Positions 1-5,153 of a DNA stretch of 5,153 bases are shown here, piece by piece. The position numbers and the translations under genes are program-made. Below the pieces are notes generated by a model. The model was given only the letters and a program-made list of their open reading frames with translations, was not told where the DNA came from and searched no databases. Position 1 is the stretch's first letter, and every line of letters starts with the position of its first letter. This DNA is from Actinomycetes bacterium (GTDB lineage: Bacteria; Actinomycetota; Actinomycetes; JAHEKZ01): the NCBI GenBank assembly GCA_027117675.1, contig JAJAYM010000101.1:1-5153 (forward strand), read 5' to 3'.

Positions 1-515
1 AGCACCAGGGCGTCGGCGGCCACGAACGTGAATGGACCGGCGTCCTGAAGCTGGCGGGTGCGGAACTCTTCGACATGGGCGTCGAGGTCTTTGGCCATCT
101 CCGAGACCTGCGACTTCGACAGCGACGTGATCCCCAGGGCCTGCACGAGCTTGTCCATCCGGCGGGTACTGACCCCGAGCAGGTAGCAGGTCGCCACCAC
201 CGACGTCAGCGCCCGCTCGGCACGCTTACGGCGTTCCAGCAGCCACTCGGGGAAGTACGTCTGCTGTCGCAGCTTCGGGATCGCCAACTCCAAGGTGCCG
301 GCACGGGTGTCGAAGTCCCGAGGCCGATACCCATTACGCCGGTTCGTGCGATCAACGGACGTGGTGCCGTAAGCGGCCCCGCAGACCGCATCAGCATCGG
401 CCGACATCAACGTGTTGATGAAGGTTCTCAGCAACTCACGCAACAGATCCGGGCTCGCCTGGGCCAGCTGTTCCTCGAGCAGACGGGCAGGGTCGATACT
501 TGGTTTGACGGTCAT
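1..515 (-). CDS. IS256-family (Mutator-type) transposase, N-terminal 171 residues, cut by window edge
   Basis: This is a DDE transposase that cuts and joins DNA at the ends of its own element. The reading frame is open from the ATG at 515 to base 1. Residues seen include RNGYRPR (60-66), ELAIPKLRQ (76-84), YFPEWLLERRKRAE (87-100), GVSTRR (114-119) and SKSQVS (133-138). It ends in FTFVAADAL with D168, which matches the first aspartate of the IS256 catalytic triad. The second aspartate and the glutamate lie outside the window, since the family is usually about 400 residues. An AAGAAGGA ribosome site 7 bases upstream supports the start. No stop or frameshift occurs in the visible part, so the gene may be intact. 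Family identity is secure; which named IS it is cannot be told. Confidence 0.93.
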   Translation of the reverse strand, partial: MTVKPSIDPARLLEEQLAQASPDLLRELLRTFINTLMSADADAVCGAAYGTTSVDRTNRRNGYRPRDFDTRAGTLELAIPKLRQQTYFPEWLLERRKRAERALTSVVATCYLLGVSTRRMDKLVQALGITSLSKSQVSEMAKDLDAHVEEFRTRQLQDAGPFTFVAADALV

Positions 516-522
516 CGTGGTG

Positions 523-528
523 TCCTTC
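523..528 (-). promoter_or_regulatory. Ribosome binding site of the transposase gene
   Basis: GAAGGA on the minus strand lies 7 bases before the ATG at 515. It supports that start for the transposase, whose N-terminal sequence MTVKPSIDPARLL also looks like a natural beginning. Confidence 0.7.
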
Positions 529-746
529 TTCGAGTCGGTTTTGGAAGATCACTCGAAGGATCACCCGGTGGCCGTCACTGCATCTACAGCGACACGCTCA
601 CCGAGATCCCGTACACCACTCTGCCGGACGCAACTGTCCATCGGTCGTGTTGCGTCAACCGCCGAGTCGAGTGCCAGTCACTTGCTGCAGCCTTCGAGGC
701 ACTACTGTTGCAGCCCGTGAACGCCAAAACTGCAGGCAATAAGAGC

Positions 747-1337
747 ATGCGAACCGTTGTCCTGGTCATGGCATGGTTCCTGCTCGGCGGCTGTTCACCT
801 GGGTCAACGGAAGACGGTGCAACGACCCCCTCTACAGATGGGCCGCTGAAGGTCATGAGTTTTGCGGGTGAACTCTCTGCTGATGCGCCGCGCTCTGGTG
901 GGCGCTGGATGGAGACATTCAGCGCAGTGGTGCTCTGCACGACGGAGCCAATCGACGTAACATCCGTCGTGTACTCCGGGCCGACTTCACCGATCAGTTC
1001 ATTTGCCACGCTTCATTGGATCTCCGAGGCAAAGAAGCGAACACCGAGCACGGTTATCTCGATGCGTGGTGCCCCTGATGCCGAGGACCCGGAGTGGTCT
1101 GAGCTCGGTGGACGATTTGTCCGTGTCTCAGGTGACGAGATCAGAATGCAACCAAACTGCGAGGACGGTCGGAAGGTTGAGCTGTTGACCACGCTGGACG
1201 TGTCAAAGCGTGGGGCGGACATCGACGCGGTGACGGTTGAGTACTCGTCTCAGGACATTGAGTATCAGCTTGAAGTCCCCTATCACTACGTCGCCTGTGG
1301 GCAGAACATTGCTGATCAGGCCCGCTTCTGCGAATAG
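747..1337 (+). CDS. Small secreted lipoprotein of unknown function (196 aa)
   Basis: The protein starts with a short signal peptide: R2, a hydrophobic stretch VVLVMAWFLL, and a lipobox LGGC with the lipidated cysteine at position 16. After cleavage a Ser/Thr/Gly linker (17-33) leads to a mainly beta-type domain at about 34-196. The mature domain has four more cysteines (64, 138, 184, 195), enough for two disulfides, which suits the outside of the membrane. I do not recognise the family. The frame is open far upstream, back into the transposase antisense region, but that part is not coding; ATG 747 places the signal peptide at the N-terminus. The ribosome site is weak (AAGAG close to the start). 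An in-frame GTG at 717 would add ten residues, including two lysines, and cannot be excluded. It ends with TAG at 1335. The IS element ends about 130 bases upstream, so its promoter may be affected. Confidence 0.82.
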   Translation: MRTVVLVMAWFLLGGCSPGSTEDGATTPSTDGPLKVMSFAGELSADAPRSGGRWMETFSAVVLCTTEPIDVTSVVYSGPTSPISSFATLHWISEAKKRTPSTVISMRGAPDAEDPEWSELGGRFVRVSGDEIRMQPNCEDGRKVELLTTLDVSKRGADIDAVTVEYSSQDIEYQLEVPYHYVACGQNIADQARFCE

Positions 1338-1426
1338 GACCCTCTCGATCAGAAAGTCTCTGTGGACGCGTGACGCTCTCGGTGTGATCGGTGCGTCTGT
1401 GAGCGGCAACGCGCACATGAATGCGG

Positions 1427-1444
1427 ATCGGCGCAGTCGCCGAT
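1427..1444 (+). terminator. Hairpin downstream of the lipoprotein gene, possible terminator
   Basis: ATCGGCG and CGCCGAT form a perfect 7-bp stem around the loop CAGT, about 90 bases after the lipoprotein stop. There is no T-run after it, so it is not a classical intrinsic terminator, although GC-rich actinomycetes often lack the T-run. A second, weaker hairpin lies at 1487-1504 (ACTCGT / ACGAGT, 6-base loop). The function is inferred from position only. Confidence 0.3.
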
Positions 1445-1519
1445 GAGAAGGCTCCGGCCCTGCCGCACCGCGTTTCTAGGGGTAGAACTCGTCCGTCCAC
1501 GAGTGTTGAAGCTGCCTGA

Positions 1520-1798
1520 GTCACTTGGCTTCAGCGGTCACGCTACCGCTGCGACAGAGCGATCACGGTCACAAGTAGCACGACACATCTCCTCGCCCAG
1601 TACGTCCGACTACGGCTGCCCCGGGGCAGCCACGGGAGCGAGTCCAGCCGCTTCCTCCGGGTCGTCGTCCGCCATGAGCAGCAGACTCTCACCGTCGATC
1701 TCCCTGACAGGTCCAACGGTGCCGAGTGGCGCAGATCCATCCGCACATCGTCCAACGCTTCAGGCACCGAGGACAGTTCGTCCACGCCGTCATCATCG
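1520..1798 (+). other. Open frame without a start codon, continuous with the gene at 1799
   Basis: The gap 1338-1798 holds no complete gene that I can support. From the base after the TGA at 1517-1519, the frame of the 1799 gene is open without interruption. In that frame, 53 of 67 codons between 1598 and 1798 end in G or C by my hand count, against 39 of 67 in the next plus-strand frame, which suggests real coding sequence. The translated stretch contains QYVRLRLPRGS and FLRVVVRHEQQTLTVDLPDR, then a Ser/Thr-rich linker. No ATG, GTG or TTG exists in this frame before 1799. The region could be the 5' part of the downstream gene that lost its start by deletion or frameshift. I do not recognise the sequence. 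An opposite-strand frame shares the same third positions, so the base-composition argument alone does not fix the strand. Confidence 0.45.
1614..1631. repeat. Perfect 18-bp palindrome
   Basis: GGCTGCCCCGGGGCAGCC is identical to its reverse complement with no spacer. It lies in the start-less open frame before the 1799 gene. It could be a protein binding site or a cruciform-prone sequence, or a chance product of high GC content. Confidence 0.5.
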
Positions 1799-2692
1799 GT
1801 GACGCCCGGGGGACCCCCAGACCTTTCCGGCGTGCCGGAGTGGTTGCAATCCATCGTCATTCCAGCGCTTGCCGTGGGGCCCGGGGGTGCGACCAACATC
1901 TGGGCAGCTGGCAAGCCAGTTGCAGAAGGTCGACCCGACGACAGACATCGACACCCAACTACAGAAGTCGCTCGCCCCGAAATCCGTAGCGATGACCCGG
2001 TCATCGAGCTCGGCGACCGGATCCTTCGGCTACGGCAGACCGCCTGGCAGCTCACCCTCGAGCCCCACGTCGGCAGCGCGTGCCTGACTGACTTCGCGGC
2101 GGCTGCCGTAATCGTGCACACCCATGCGAGCGCGTACCTCTCAAGAGGCTTCTGGGGCAAGGTCGCTGACCTCCCGACTCACTCGATGGCTCGTCGCGCG
2201 ATCGAAGGCCGAGCGGCCTGGAGCTTGTTGCACCTCCAGACCCGTCAGCTGCGCGCCGCCAGCCCCGGACTCGGAGTCATACGCACTGATCTCCTGGCGG
2301 TTCGGGATCTCTGCCGAGTAGTCCTCCCTCTTGGTGGACCTGTCGGGCCGAGCGCGAACGCCGACGATGAGCGCCGAGTGCGGGCGTTGGCCAACGGTGG
2401 CATTCGTTCCTTCGCCGACATCGCCCAATGGAACGCGGCAGTGGCCGACCAGCTCAGCCTCGTCGGCGAGCTATACGTCCCGGCACGGACCCTCAGCGGC
2501 GAACAAGTCACTGAACAGCCCGTGCTCGTGGAGGCGAAGCTTGGGGGTCGACTCGCGCCCGCGCCCGGTGAGCAAGTTCAACGACTCGTCGAGGGCTATG
2601 CCGCGGCTTCCGCGGTGGCGCCGGAGCACTCGCGGAAGCCGACCGCGGCCGTCGTGGCGACGCGCGAGCGAGTGCCGTCAGTGAATGCGTGA
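1799..2692 (+). CDS. Hypothetical protein, likely 5'-damaged gene (up to 297 aa)
   Basis: I do not recognise this family. From about residue 67 to the end the frame is convincingly coding, with nearly every codon ending in G or C just after 1997. It predicts a largely helical, soluble protein: LGDRILRLRQTAWQLTLEPH, an Ala-rich helix TDFAAAAVIVHTHASAYL, then RAIEGRAAWSLLHLQTRQLR, ANGGIRSFADIAQWNAAVADQ and VEAKLGGRLAP. No signal peptide or membrane segment is seen. The GTG at 1799 is simply the first canonical start; it has no ribosome site and the frame is open back to 1520, so the true N-terminus is uncertain. Between about 1901 and 1997 this frame loses its G/C third-position bias while the next frame has it strongly, which suggests two compensating indels or sequence errors. 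It ends 37 bases before the small gene at 2730 and may be co-transcribed with it. Confidence 0.6.
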   Translation: MTPGGPPDLSGVPEWLQSIVIPALAVGPGGATNIWAAGKPVAEGRPDDRHRHPTTEVARPEIRSDDPVIELGDRILRLRQTAWQLTLEPHVGSACLTDFAAAAVIVHTHASAYLSRGFWGKVADLPTHSMARRAIEGRAAWSLLHLQTRQLRAASPGLGVIRTDLLAVRDLCRVVLPLGGPVGPSANADDERRVRALANGGIRSFADIAQWNAAVADQLSLVGELYVPARTLSGEQVTEQPVLVEAKLGGRLAPAPGEQVQRLVEGYAAASAVAPEHSRKPTAAVVATRERVPSVNA

Positions 2693-2716
2693 CTCCTGCT
2701 GTGGATCTCATCGAAA

Positions 2717-2724
2717 GGAAGGAG
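2717..2724 (+). promoter_or_regulatory. Strong ribosome binding site for the 87-aa gene
   Basis: GGAAGGAG lies 5 bases before the ATG at 2730. It decides that start over the upstream in-frame start near 2685, which would overlap the end of the preceding gene and has no such site. Confidence 0.8.
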
Positions 2725-2729
2725 TGTTG

Positions 2730-2993
2730 ATGCGGAGCTTCCGTGAGGCGCTTTGGCTGCCGGGATGGTCCGAACAGAGCACCTGGGGCTACGACGAGCA
2801 AATGGACACGTACTTCGCCCAACTCTGGCGCGACGGTGACCGCAACGACGAACCGACCGTCTGGATCAGCGGTTGCGACCCCATCGCGAGCGGGCTCCAA
2901 CTCGCAACTCAAATCGCCTCAGCGACCGAGGTCCACATGAGGAGCACCCTCCGAGCAATGCTCTGCGATCCGGGTGTCACCGAGGCACTTTGA
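2730..2993 (+). CDS. Small acidic hypothetical protein (87 aa)
   Basis: This is a compact, well-formed gene: a strong ribosome site, ATG start and TGA stop at 2991. The protein is rich in aromatic residues in its first half (ALWLPGW, STWGYD, TYFAQLW, TVWISG) and has a C-terminal helical part (QLATQIASATEVHMRSTLRAML). It has 13 Asp/Glu, 6 Arg and no Lys, so it is clearly acidic. There is no signal peptide or membrane segment; it should be cytoplasmic. I do not recognise the family. Following the larger hypothetical gene by 37 bases, it probably shares its transcript. Its size, charge and position would suit an accessory or inhibitory partner of the upstream protein, but nothing in the sequence shows that. 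Confidence 0.78.
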   Translation: MRSFREALWLPGWSEQSTWGYDEQMDTYFAQLWRDGDRNDEPTVWISGCDPIASGLQLATQIASATEVHMRSTLRAMLCDPGVTEAL

Positions 2994-3120
2994 GCCATAG
3001 GGATCCTGACAGGAGCGGAATACTGAAGATCAGCCTGGCGAATTCCTGAGTCCGCTGGACCACCTCCAACTCAGCTGCGCGCGCTTCCCGGCATGGCCGT
3101 CACCAAGCCATCACCGAACT

Positions 3121-3136
3121 ACGACCTCGGGGTCGT
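3121..3136. terminator. Hairpin between convergent genes, possible terminator
   Basis: ACGACC and GGTCGT form a perfect 6-bp stem with a 4-base loop. It lies in the 198-base gap between the stops of the 87-aa gene (plus) and the large lipoprotein gene (minus), about 55 bases past the latter's stop. No T-run follows on either strand. A second GGTCGT at 3140-3145 offers an alternative pairing. No gene is seen in 2994-3191. Confidence 0.25.
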
Positions 3137-3191
3137 CCGGGTCGTCGTGGCAAGTAACGGCTACCGGCGGGTTGGGAGCAGAATGCTCTGG

Positions 3192-4805
3192 TCAGTTCTT
3201 GGGCCCGGTTGCGATGCCGACGCCACCGCATCCCCATATGTGCGCGGTCTTGCTGGGTTGCCAGCGCGGATCGTGGTTAGGCATCGCCAGCGTCGTCTGC
3301 CCCAGTGTGAGACGCAAAGTCGCTGGCTCGACGACACGGCGGGCTGGGCAGCCACTGTCGTCTACGCCACCGCGCCCCCACCCGTAAAGACGCACTGAGA
3401 TGGCGTTTGGATGGTGGCGAGGTTCCGCCGTACCTATGGGGTACAGAACGATGGGTGCAGCACATGATGAGTGCTTCAGGACCATGTCGTCGCAGATACT
3501 CACTTTCGTCACTGGACGGCTGTGCGAGTCAAGACCGACGAAGCGGATGGGCCCAAACAGTGCGCACGCGGTGTGTGTGGTGTTCACAATGCTGATGCCA
3601 CCGATGATCCAACCGCCCGCGCCGCCGTCCATCCCAAACCGGTTCCTGAGGTCTTCTGGGGCGCACAACGCGCCGCCCTCGTCAACGAAGGCTTGCACAG
3701 CTCTGGCCCTCGATTCTTTGGCCGAACCGCCGAAGGACACCTGAGCAGCGGGAGAGGGCGGCTCGGGCGTGCTGTGGTGTGCCCAGATCGGGACGTATGA
3801 GCACCATTGGTCGGGGCTTTGTTTGTCGTTCGTGCACATCGGCAGAATCCGCTGCTGATCGTTGTGTATCTGGAGGATCGCGTCGCGGTGGTCGATACGG
3901 GTGGTCCCGATCAGGTACCCGTCGCCGGTCGCCCCCGTAAGCATCGGATAGTTGCCGTCACCGTCTACCTCAGAGCCGAGCCGGAATCGATTCAAATCCG
4001 GGCCCGTCAGATGGTAGAGACGCCAAACCTTGCCGCAGGAGGTGATTCCGACGATCGACGATTCACCTTGTGCGACCGCGTTGAGCAAACGGCACCGGTC
4101 GGGAAACGGCAGGCGGGGCATCTCTGACAGTTGCGTGGCCTCTGGATCGGATAGGTCAACACTGGCTAGCCAAGTGGTCAAGTGAATGCCGACGAAGACA
4201 ACGAGCCGCCCCCGGATGAGCATCAGGGTGTTCGCACCGAGCGAGCCGTTGCCGCCCGCTGGGTTGGAGATCTCCAAGGTGACTTCGCCGCTGACCACGT
4301 CGAGGACCTTGATCTTCGGTGGGAGATCAGACTGACAGGACGAATAACTCAACGCGACGGTGCTGCCGTCTACCGACACCGTCATCGCATCGATGTATCC
4401 GAGCCCACCGTCGATGAGTACGCCGGTGTGTCGTGCTGCATCGGCAGCCACCCATTGGATGCTGACATCACATTGGTGCTCACGGGACTGGCGCACGAAG
4501 ACGACCCGGTCACCCGCGAGTACGGGGCTATGGTCCCGGAACCCTTGCGGGGGTGAGGTCAGGTGCTGAAGCATTGCACCGGTGGAAGCATCGAACCGCC
4601 CCAACCCACGATGTATCACTGAGATGAACTCGCCAGGCGCCCCAGGCAGAGCCTGAGGAATGACCGTGGCGGTCGGCTCGGCCATCGAGGATGGCAGCGC
4701 AACGGGGTCAGGGCCATCACTAGTGGCCAAACATCCGGCCAAGAGCGCCGCGACAGCAACCAACACACCCGCGGTGACCAACTTGCGCAGATGCCCGACC
4801 TTCAT
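3192..4805 (-). CDS. Large cysteine-rich lipoprotein, propeller-like part plus DUF4232-like C-terminal part (537 aa)
   Basis: An N-terminal signal (K2, R7, K8; hydrophobic 9-23) ends in a lipobox LAGC with Cys25, so the protein should be anchored to the outside of the membrane. A Pro/Ala/Ser linker (26-57) follows. Residues about 58-345 look like a beta-propeller made of repeated short strands, e.g. SPVLAGDRVVFV, TVSVDGSTVALSYSS and GDGYLIGTTRI. Residues about 370-530 resemble DUF4232, a secreted actinobacterial domain: CAPEDL, ISIVNTTHTACALFGP, FVGLD, RPV, then LRLTLG and WGCGG. There are twelve cysteines after Cys25 (112, 157, 238, 257, 324, 335, 381, 414, 438, 448, 486, 526), so up to six disulfides. 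The start at 4805 is chosen for the signal peptide; the nearby ATGs at 4812 and 4815 are out of frame. No clear ribosome site is seen. Function is unknown; surface sensing or binding is a guess. The gene diverges from the primase gene across 40 bases. Confidence 0.85.
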   Translation of the reverse strand: MKVGHLRKLVTAGVLVAVAALLAGCLATSDGPDPVALPSSMAEPTATVIPQALPGAPGEFISVIHRGLGRFDASTGAMLQHLTSPPQGFRDHSPVLAGDRVVFVRQSREHQCDVSIQWVAADAARHTGVLIDGGLGYIDAMTVSVDGSTVALSYSSCQSDLPPKIKVLDVVSGEVTLEISNPAGGNGSLGANTLMLIRGRLVVFVGIHLTTWLASVDLSDPEATQLSEMPRLPFPDRCRLLNAVAQGESSIVGITSCGKVWRLYHLTGPDLNRFRLGSEVDGDGNYPMLTGATGDGYLIGTTRIDHRDAILQIHNDQQRILPMCTNDKQSPDQWCSYVPIWAHHSTPEPPSPAAQVSFGGSAKESRARAVQAFVDEGGALCAPEDLRNRFGMDGGAGGWIIGGISIVNTTHTACALFGPIRFVGLDSHSRPVTKVSICDDMVLKHSSCAAPIVLYPIGTAEPRHHPNAISVRLYGWGRGGVDDSGCPARRVVEPATLRLTLGQTTLAMPNHDPRWQPSKTAHIWGCGGVGIATGPKN

Positions 4806-4831
4806 GGCTCATCATCTCACGCGGTGGCATG

Positions 4832-4837
4832 GGAGGG
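4832..4837 (+). promoter_or_regulatory. Ribosome binding site before the GTG of the primase gene
   Basis: GGAGGG lies 8 bases before the GTG at 4846. An in-frame TGA at 4840-4842 sits between them, so translation in this frame cannot begin further upstream. The site makes the GTG a believable start even though the protein then lacks its usual N-terminal part. Confidence 0.65.
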
Positions 4838-4845
4838 AATGAAAC

Positions 4846-5153
4846 GTGGTCGAGATCGTTCACGGCTTGGCGGGCGACATTGCCATCGGCCTGTACCCGC
4901 TGCTGCGCGACGACTCCTGTCACTGGTTGGCGGCGGACTTTGATGGACCTGCGGCGATGCTTGATGCGTTGGCCTACCTCAAGGCAGCCCGGGCAAACGG
5001 AGTGCCTGCTGCGCTCGAGGTCTCCCGTTCCGGTGTGGGTGCGCACGCCTGGGTCTTCTTCGCCGGCGCGGTTCCGGCCACTCTGGCCAGGAAGTTGGGC
5101 ATGGGTCTGTTGCGGGAGGCGATGGGCGTCCGGGGTCGGATGAGTCTGGCGTC
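4846..5153 (+). CDS. TOTE conflict-system archaeo-eukaryotic primase domain protein, cut by window edge; N-terminus apparently truncated
   Basis: The 102 visible codons match the AEP-TOTE primase domain, found in predicted bacterial conflict (defence) proteins where it is usually joined to a superfamily 2 helicase. Seen in order: IGLYPLLRDDSCHWLAADFDG (13-33, metal-binding pair D31 and D33), MLDALAYLKAARANGVPAAL (38-57), and EVSRSGVGAHAWVFF (58-72, with H67 of the second active-site motif). After these come PVPA-like GAVPATLARKLG and LLREAM, up to GRMSLA. The conserved continuation (SYDR..FPSQD) would lie just outside. Homologues, as I know them, carry about 100 residues before YPLL; here only 16 are present. 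An in-frame TGA precedes the GTG, so the gene is either 5'-truncated or an unusual short form. The helicase part cannot be seen. Confidence 0.88.
   Translation, partial: MVEIVHGLAGDIAIGLYPLLRDDSCHWLAADFDGPAAMLDALAYLKAARANGVPAALEVSRSGVGAHAWVFFAGAVPATLARKLGMGLLREAMGVRGRMSLA

Larger units (their letters stand above)
1..620 (-). mobile_element. IS256-family insertion sequence, partial (upstream end in window)
   Basis: The transposase gene at 1-515 and its leader form the upstream part of an IS256-type element; the rest lies beyond the left edge. The outer boundary is not fixed by any sequence I can match, because the other terminal repeat is outside the window. On the minus strand, the stretch around 585-620 (GTGTACGGGATCTCGGTGAG) looks like the terminal repeat region of actinobacterial IS256 elements, which I place by general resemblance only. 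The boundary could lie anywhere from about 600 to 640. The element sits just upstream of the lipoprotein gene at 747 and points away from it. Confidence 0.6.

Noticed and set aside
682..708. TTGCTG and TACTGT as promoter boxes before the lipoprotein gene
   Set aside because: The spacer is only 15 bases and the match is weak in a GC-rich background; it is not better than chance.
75..746. Plus-strand open frame continuous with the lipoprotein gene, giving a 420-residue product
   Set aside because: This part lies antisense to the clear IS256 transposase and then its leader. The lipoprotein signal peptide starts at residue 225 of that product, which makes sense only if translation starts near 747.
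1543..2160. Minus-strand open frame of 205 codons
   Set aside because: It shares third positions with the plus-strand frame of the 1799 gene, so it gains base-composition bias passively. Its translation is Arg/Ser/Cys-rich without plausible secondary structure.
3093..3398. Plus-strand open frame of 101 codons starting in the convergent gap
   Set aside because: Most of it is antisense to the end of the large lipoprotein gene; there is no ribosome site and the translation is not protein-like after about residue 30.
3980..4005. T-arm-like string (GATTCAAATCC) suggesting a tRNA
   Set aside because: There is no acceptor stem, D-arm or anticodon arm around it, and it falls in well-supported coding sequence of the large lipoprotein.
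4829..5143. Plus-strand open frame starting at ATG 4829
   Set aside because: It overlaps the primase domain in another frame, with no recognisable motif, while the GTG 4846 frame gives clear AEP-TOTE motifs.

Overview
The base composition is GC-rich and the real reading frames have a strong G/C third-position bias. GTG starts, GGAGG-type ribosome sites and short lipobox signal peptides fit an actinomycete (Actinomycetota). A nocardioform or Propionibacteriales-type host is plausible, but genus cannot be read from this window. The segment looks like an accessory region: a transposase at the left edge, poorly conserved or damaged genes in the middle, and the start of a TOTE conflict-system primase gene at the right edge.

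Layout. Bases 1-515 (minus) are the N-terminal 171 codons of an IS256/Mutator-family transposase that runs off the left edge; the element's upstream end lies near 610-625. Bases 747-1337 (plus) encode a 196-residue lipoprotein of unknown role. Bases 1338-1798 have no convincing complete gene: a hairpin at 1427-1444, then a frame open from 1520 that continues into the next gene without a canonical start and holds a perfect 18-bp palindrome. Bases 1799-2692 (plus) are a hypothetical gene whose 5' end is doubtful and whose likely coding frame shifts for about 30 codons near 1900-1990. A well-defined small gene for an acidic 87-residue protein follows at 2730-2993 (plus). Bases 2994-3191 separate this convergently from a large cysteine-rich lipoprotein at 3192-4805 (minus), with a propeller-like N-terminal part and a DUF4232-like C-terminal part. 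Only 40 bases away, in divergent orientation, a GTG at 4846 opens a TOTE-type archaeo-eukaryotic primase domain (plus) that runs off the right edge.

How the parts relate. Apart from the 1799-2692 / 2730-2993 pair, which may be co-transcribed, nothing indicates a single operon. The most interesting point is the TOTE primase gene. It is read from a good ribosome site but begins inside the conserved region, apparently lacking the roughly 100 residues that normally precede the YPLL motif. It is either a 5'-truncated copy formed by rearrangement or an unusual short form. The middle of the window shows two further signs of decay: an open frame with no start, and a local frame switch. The window therefore reads as a mobile-element/defence neighbourhood under rearrangement rather than an intact pathway.
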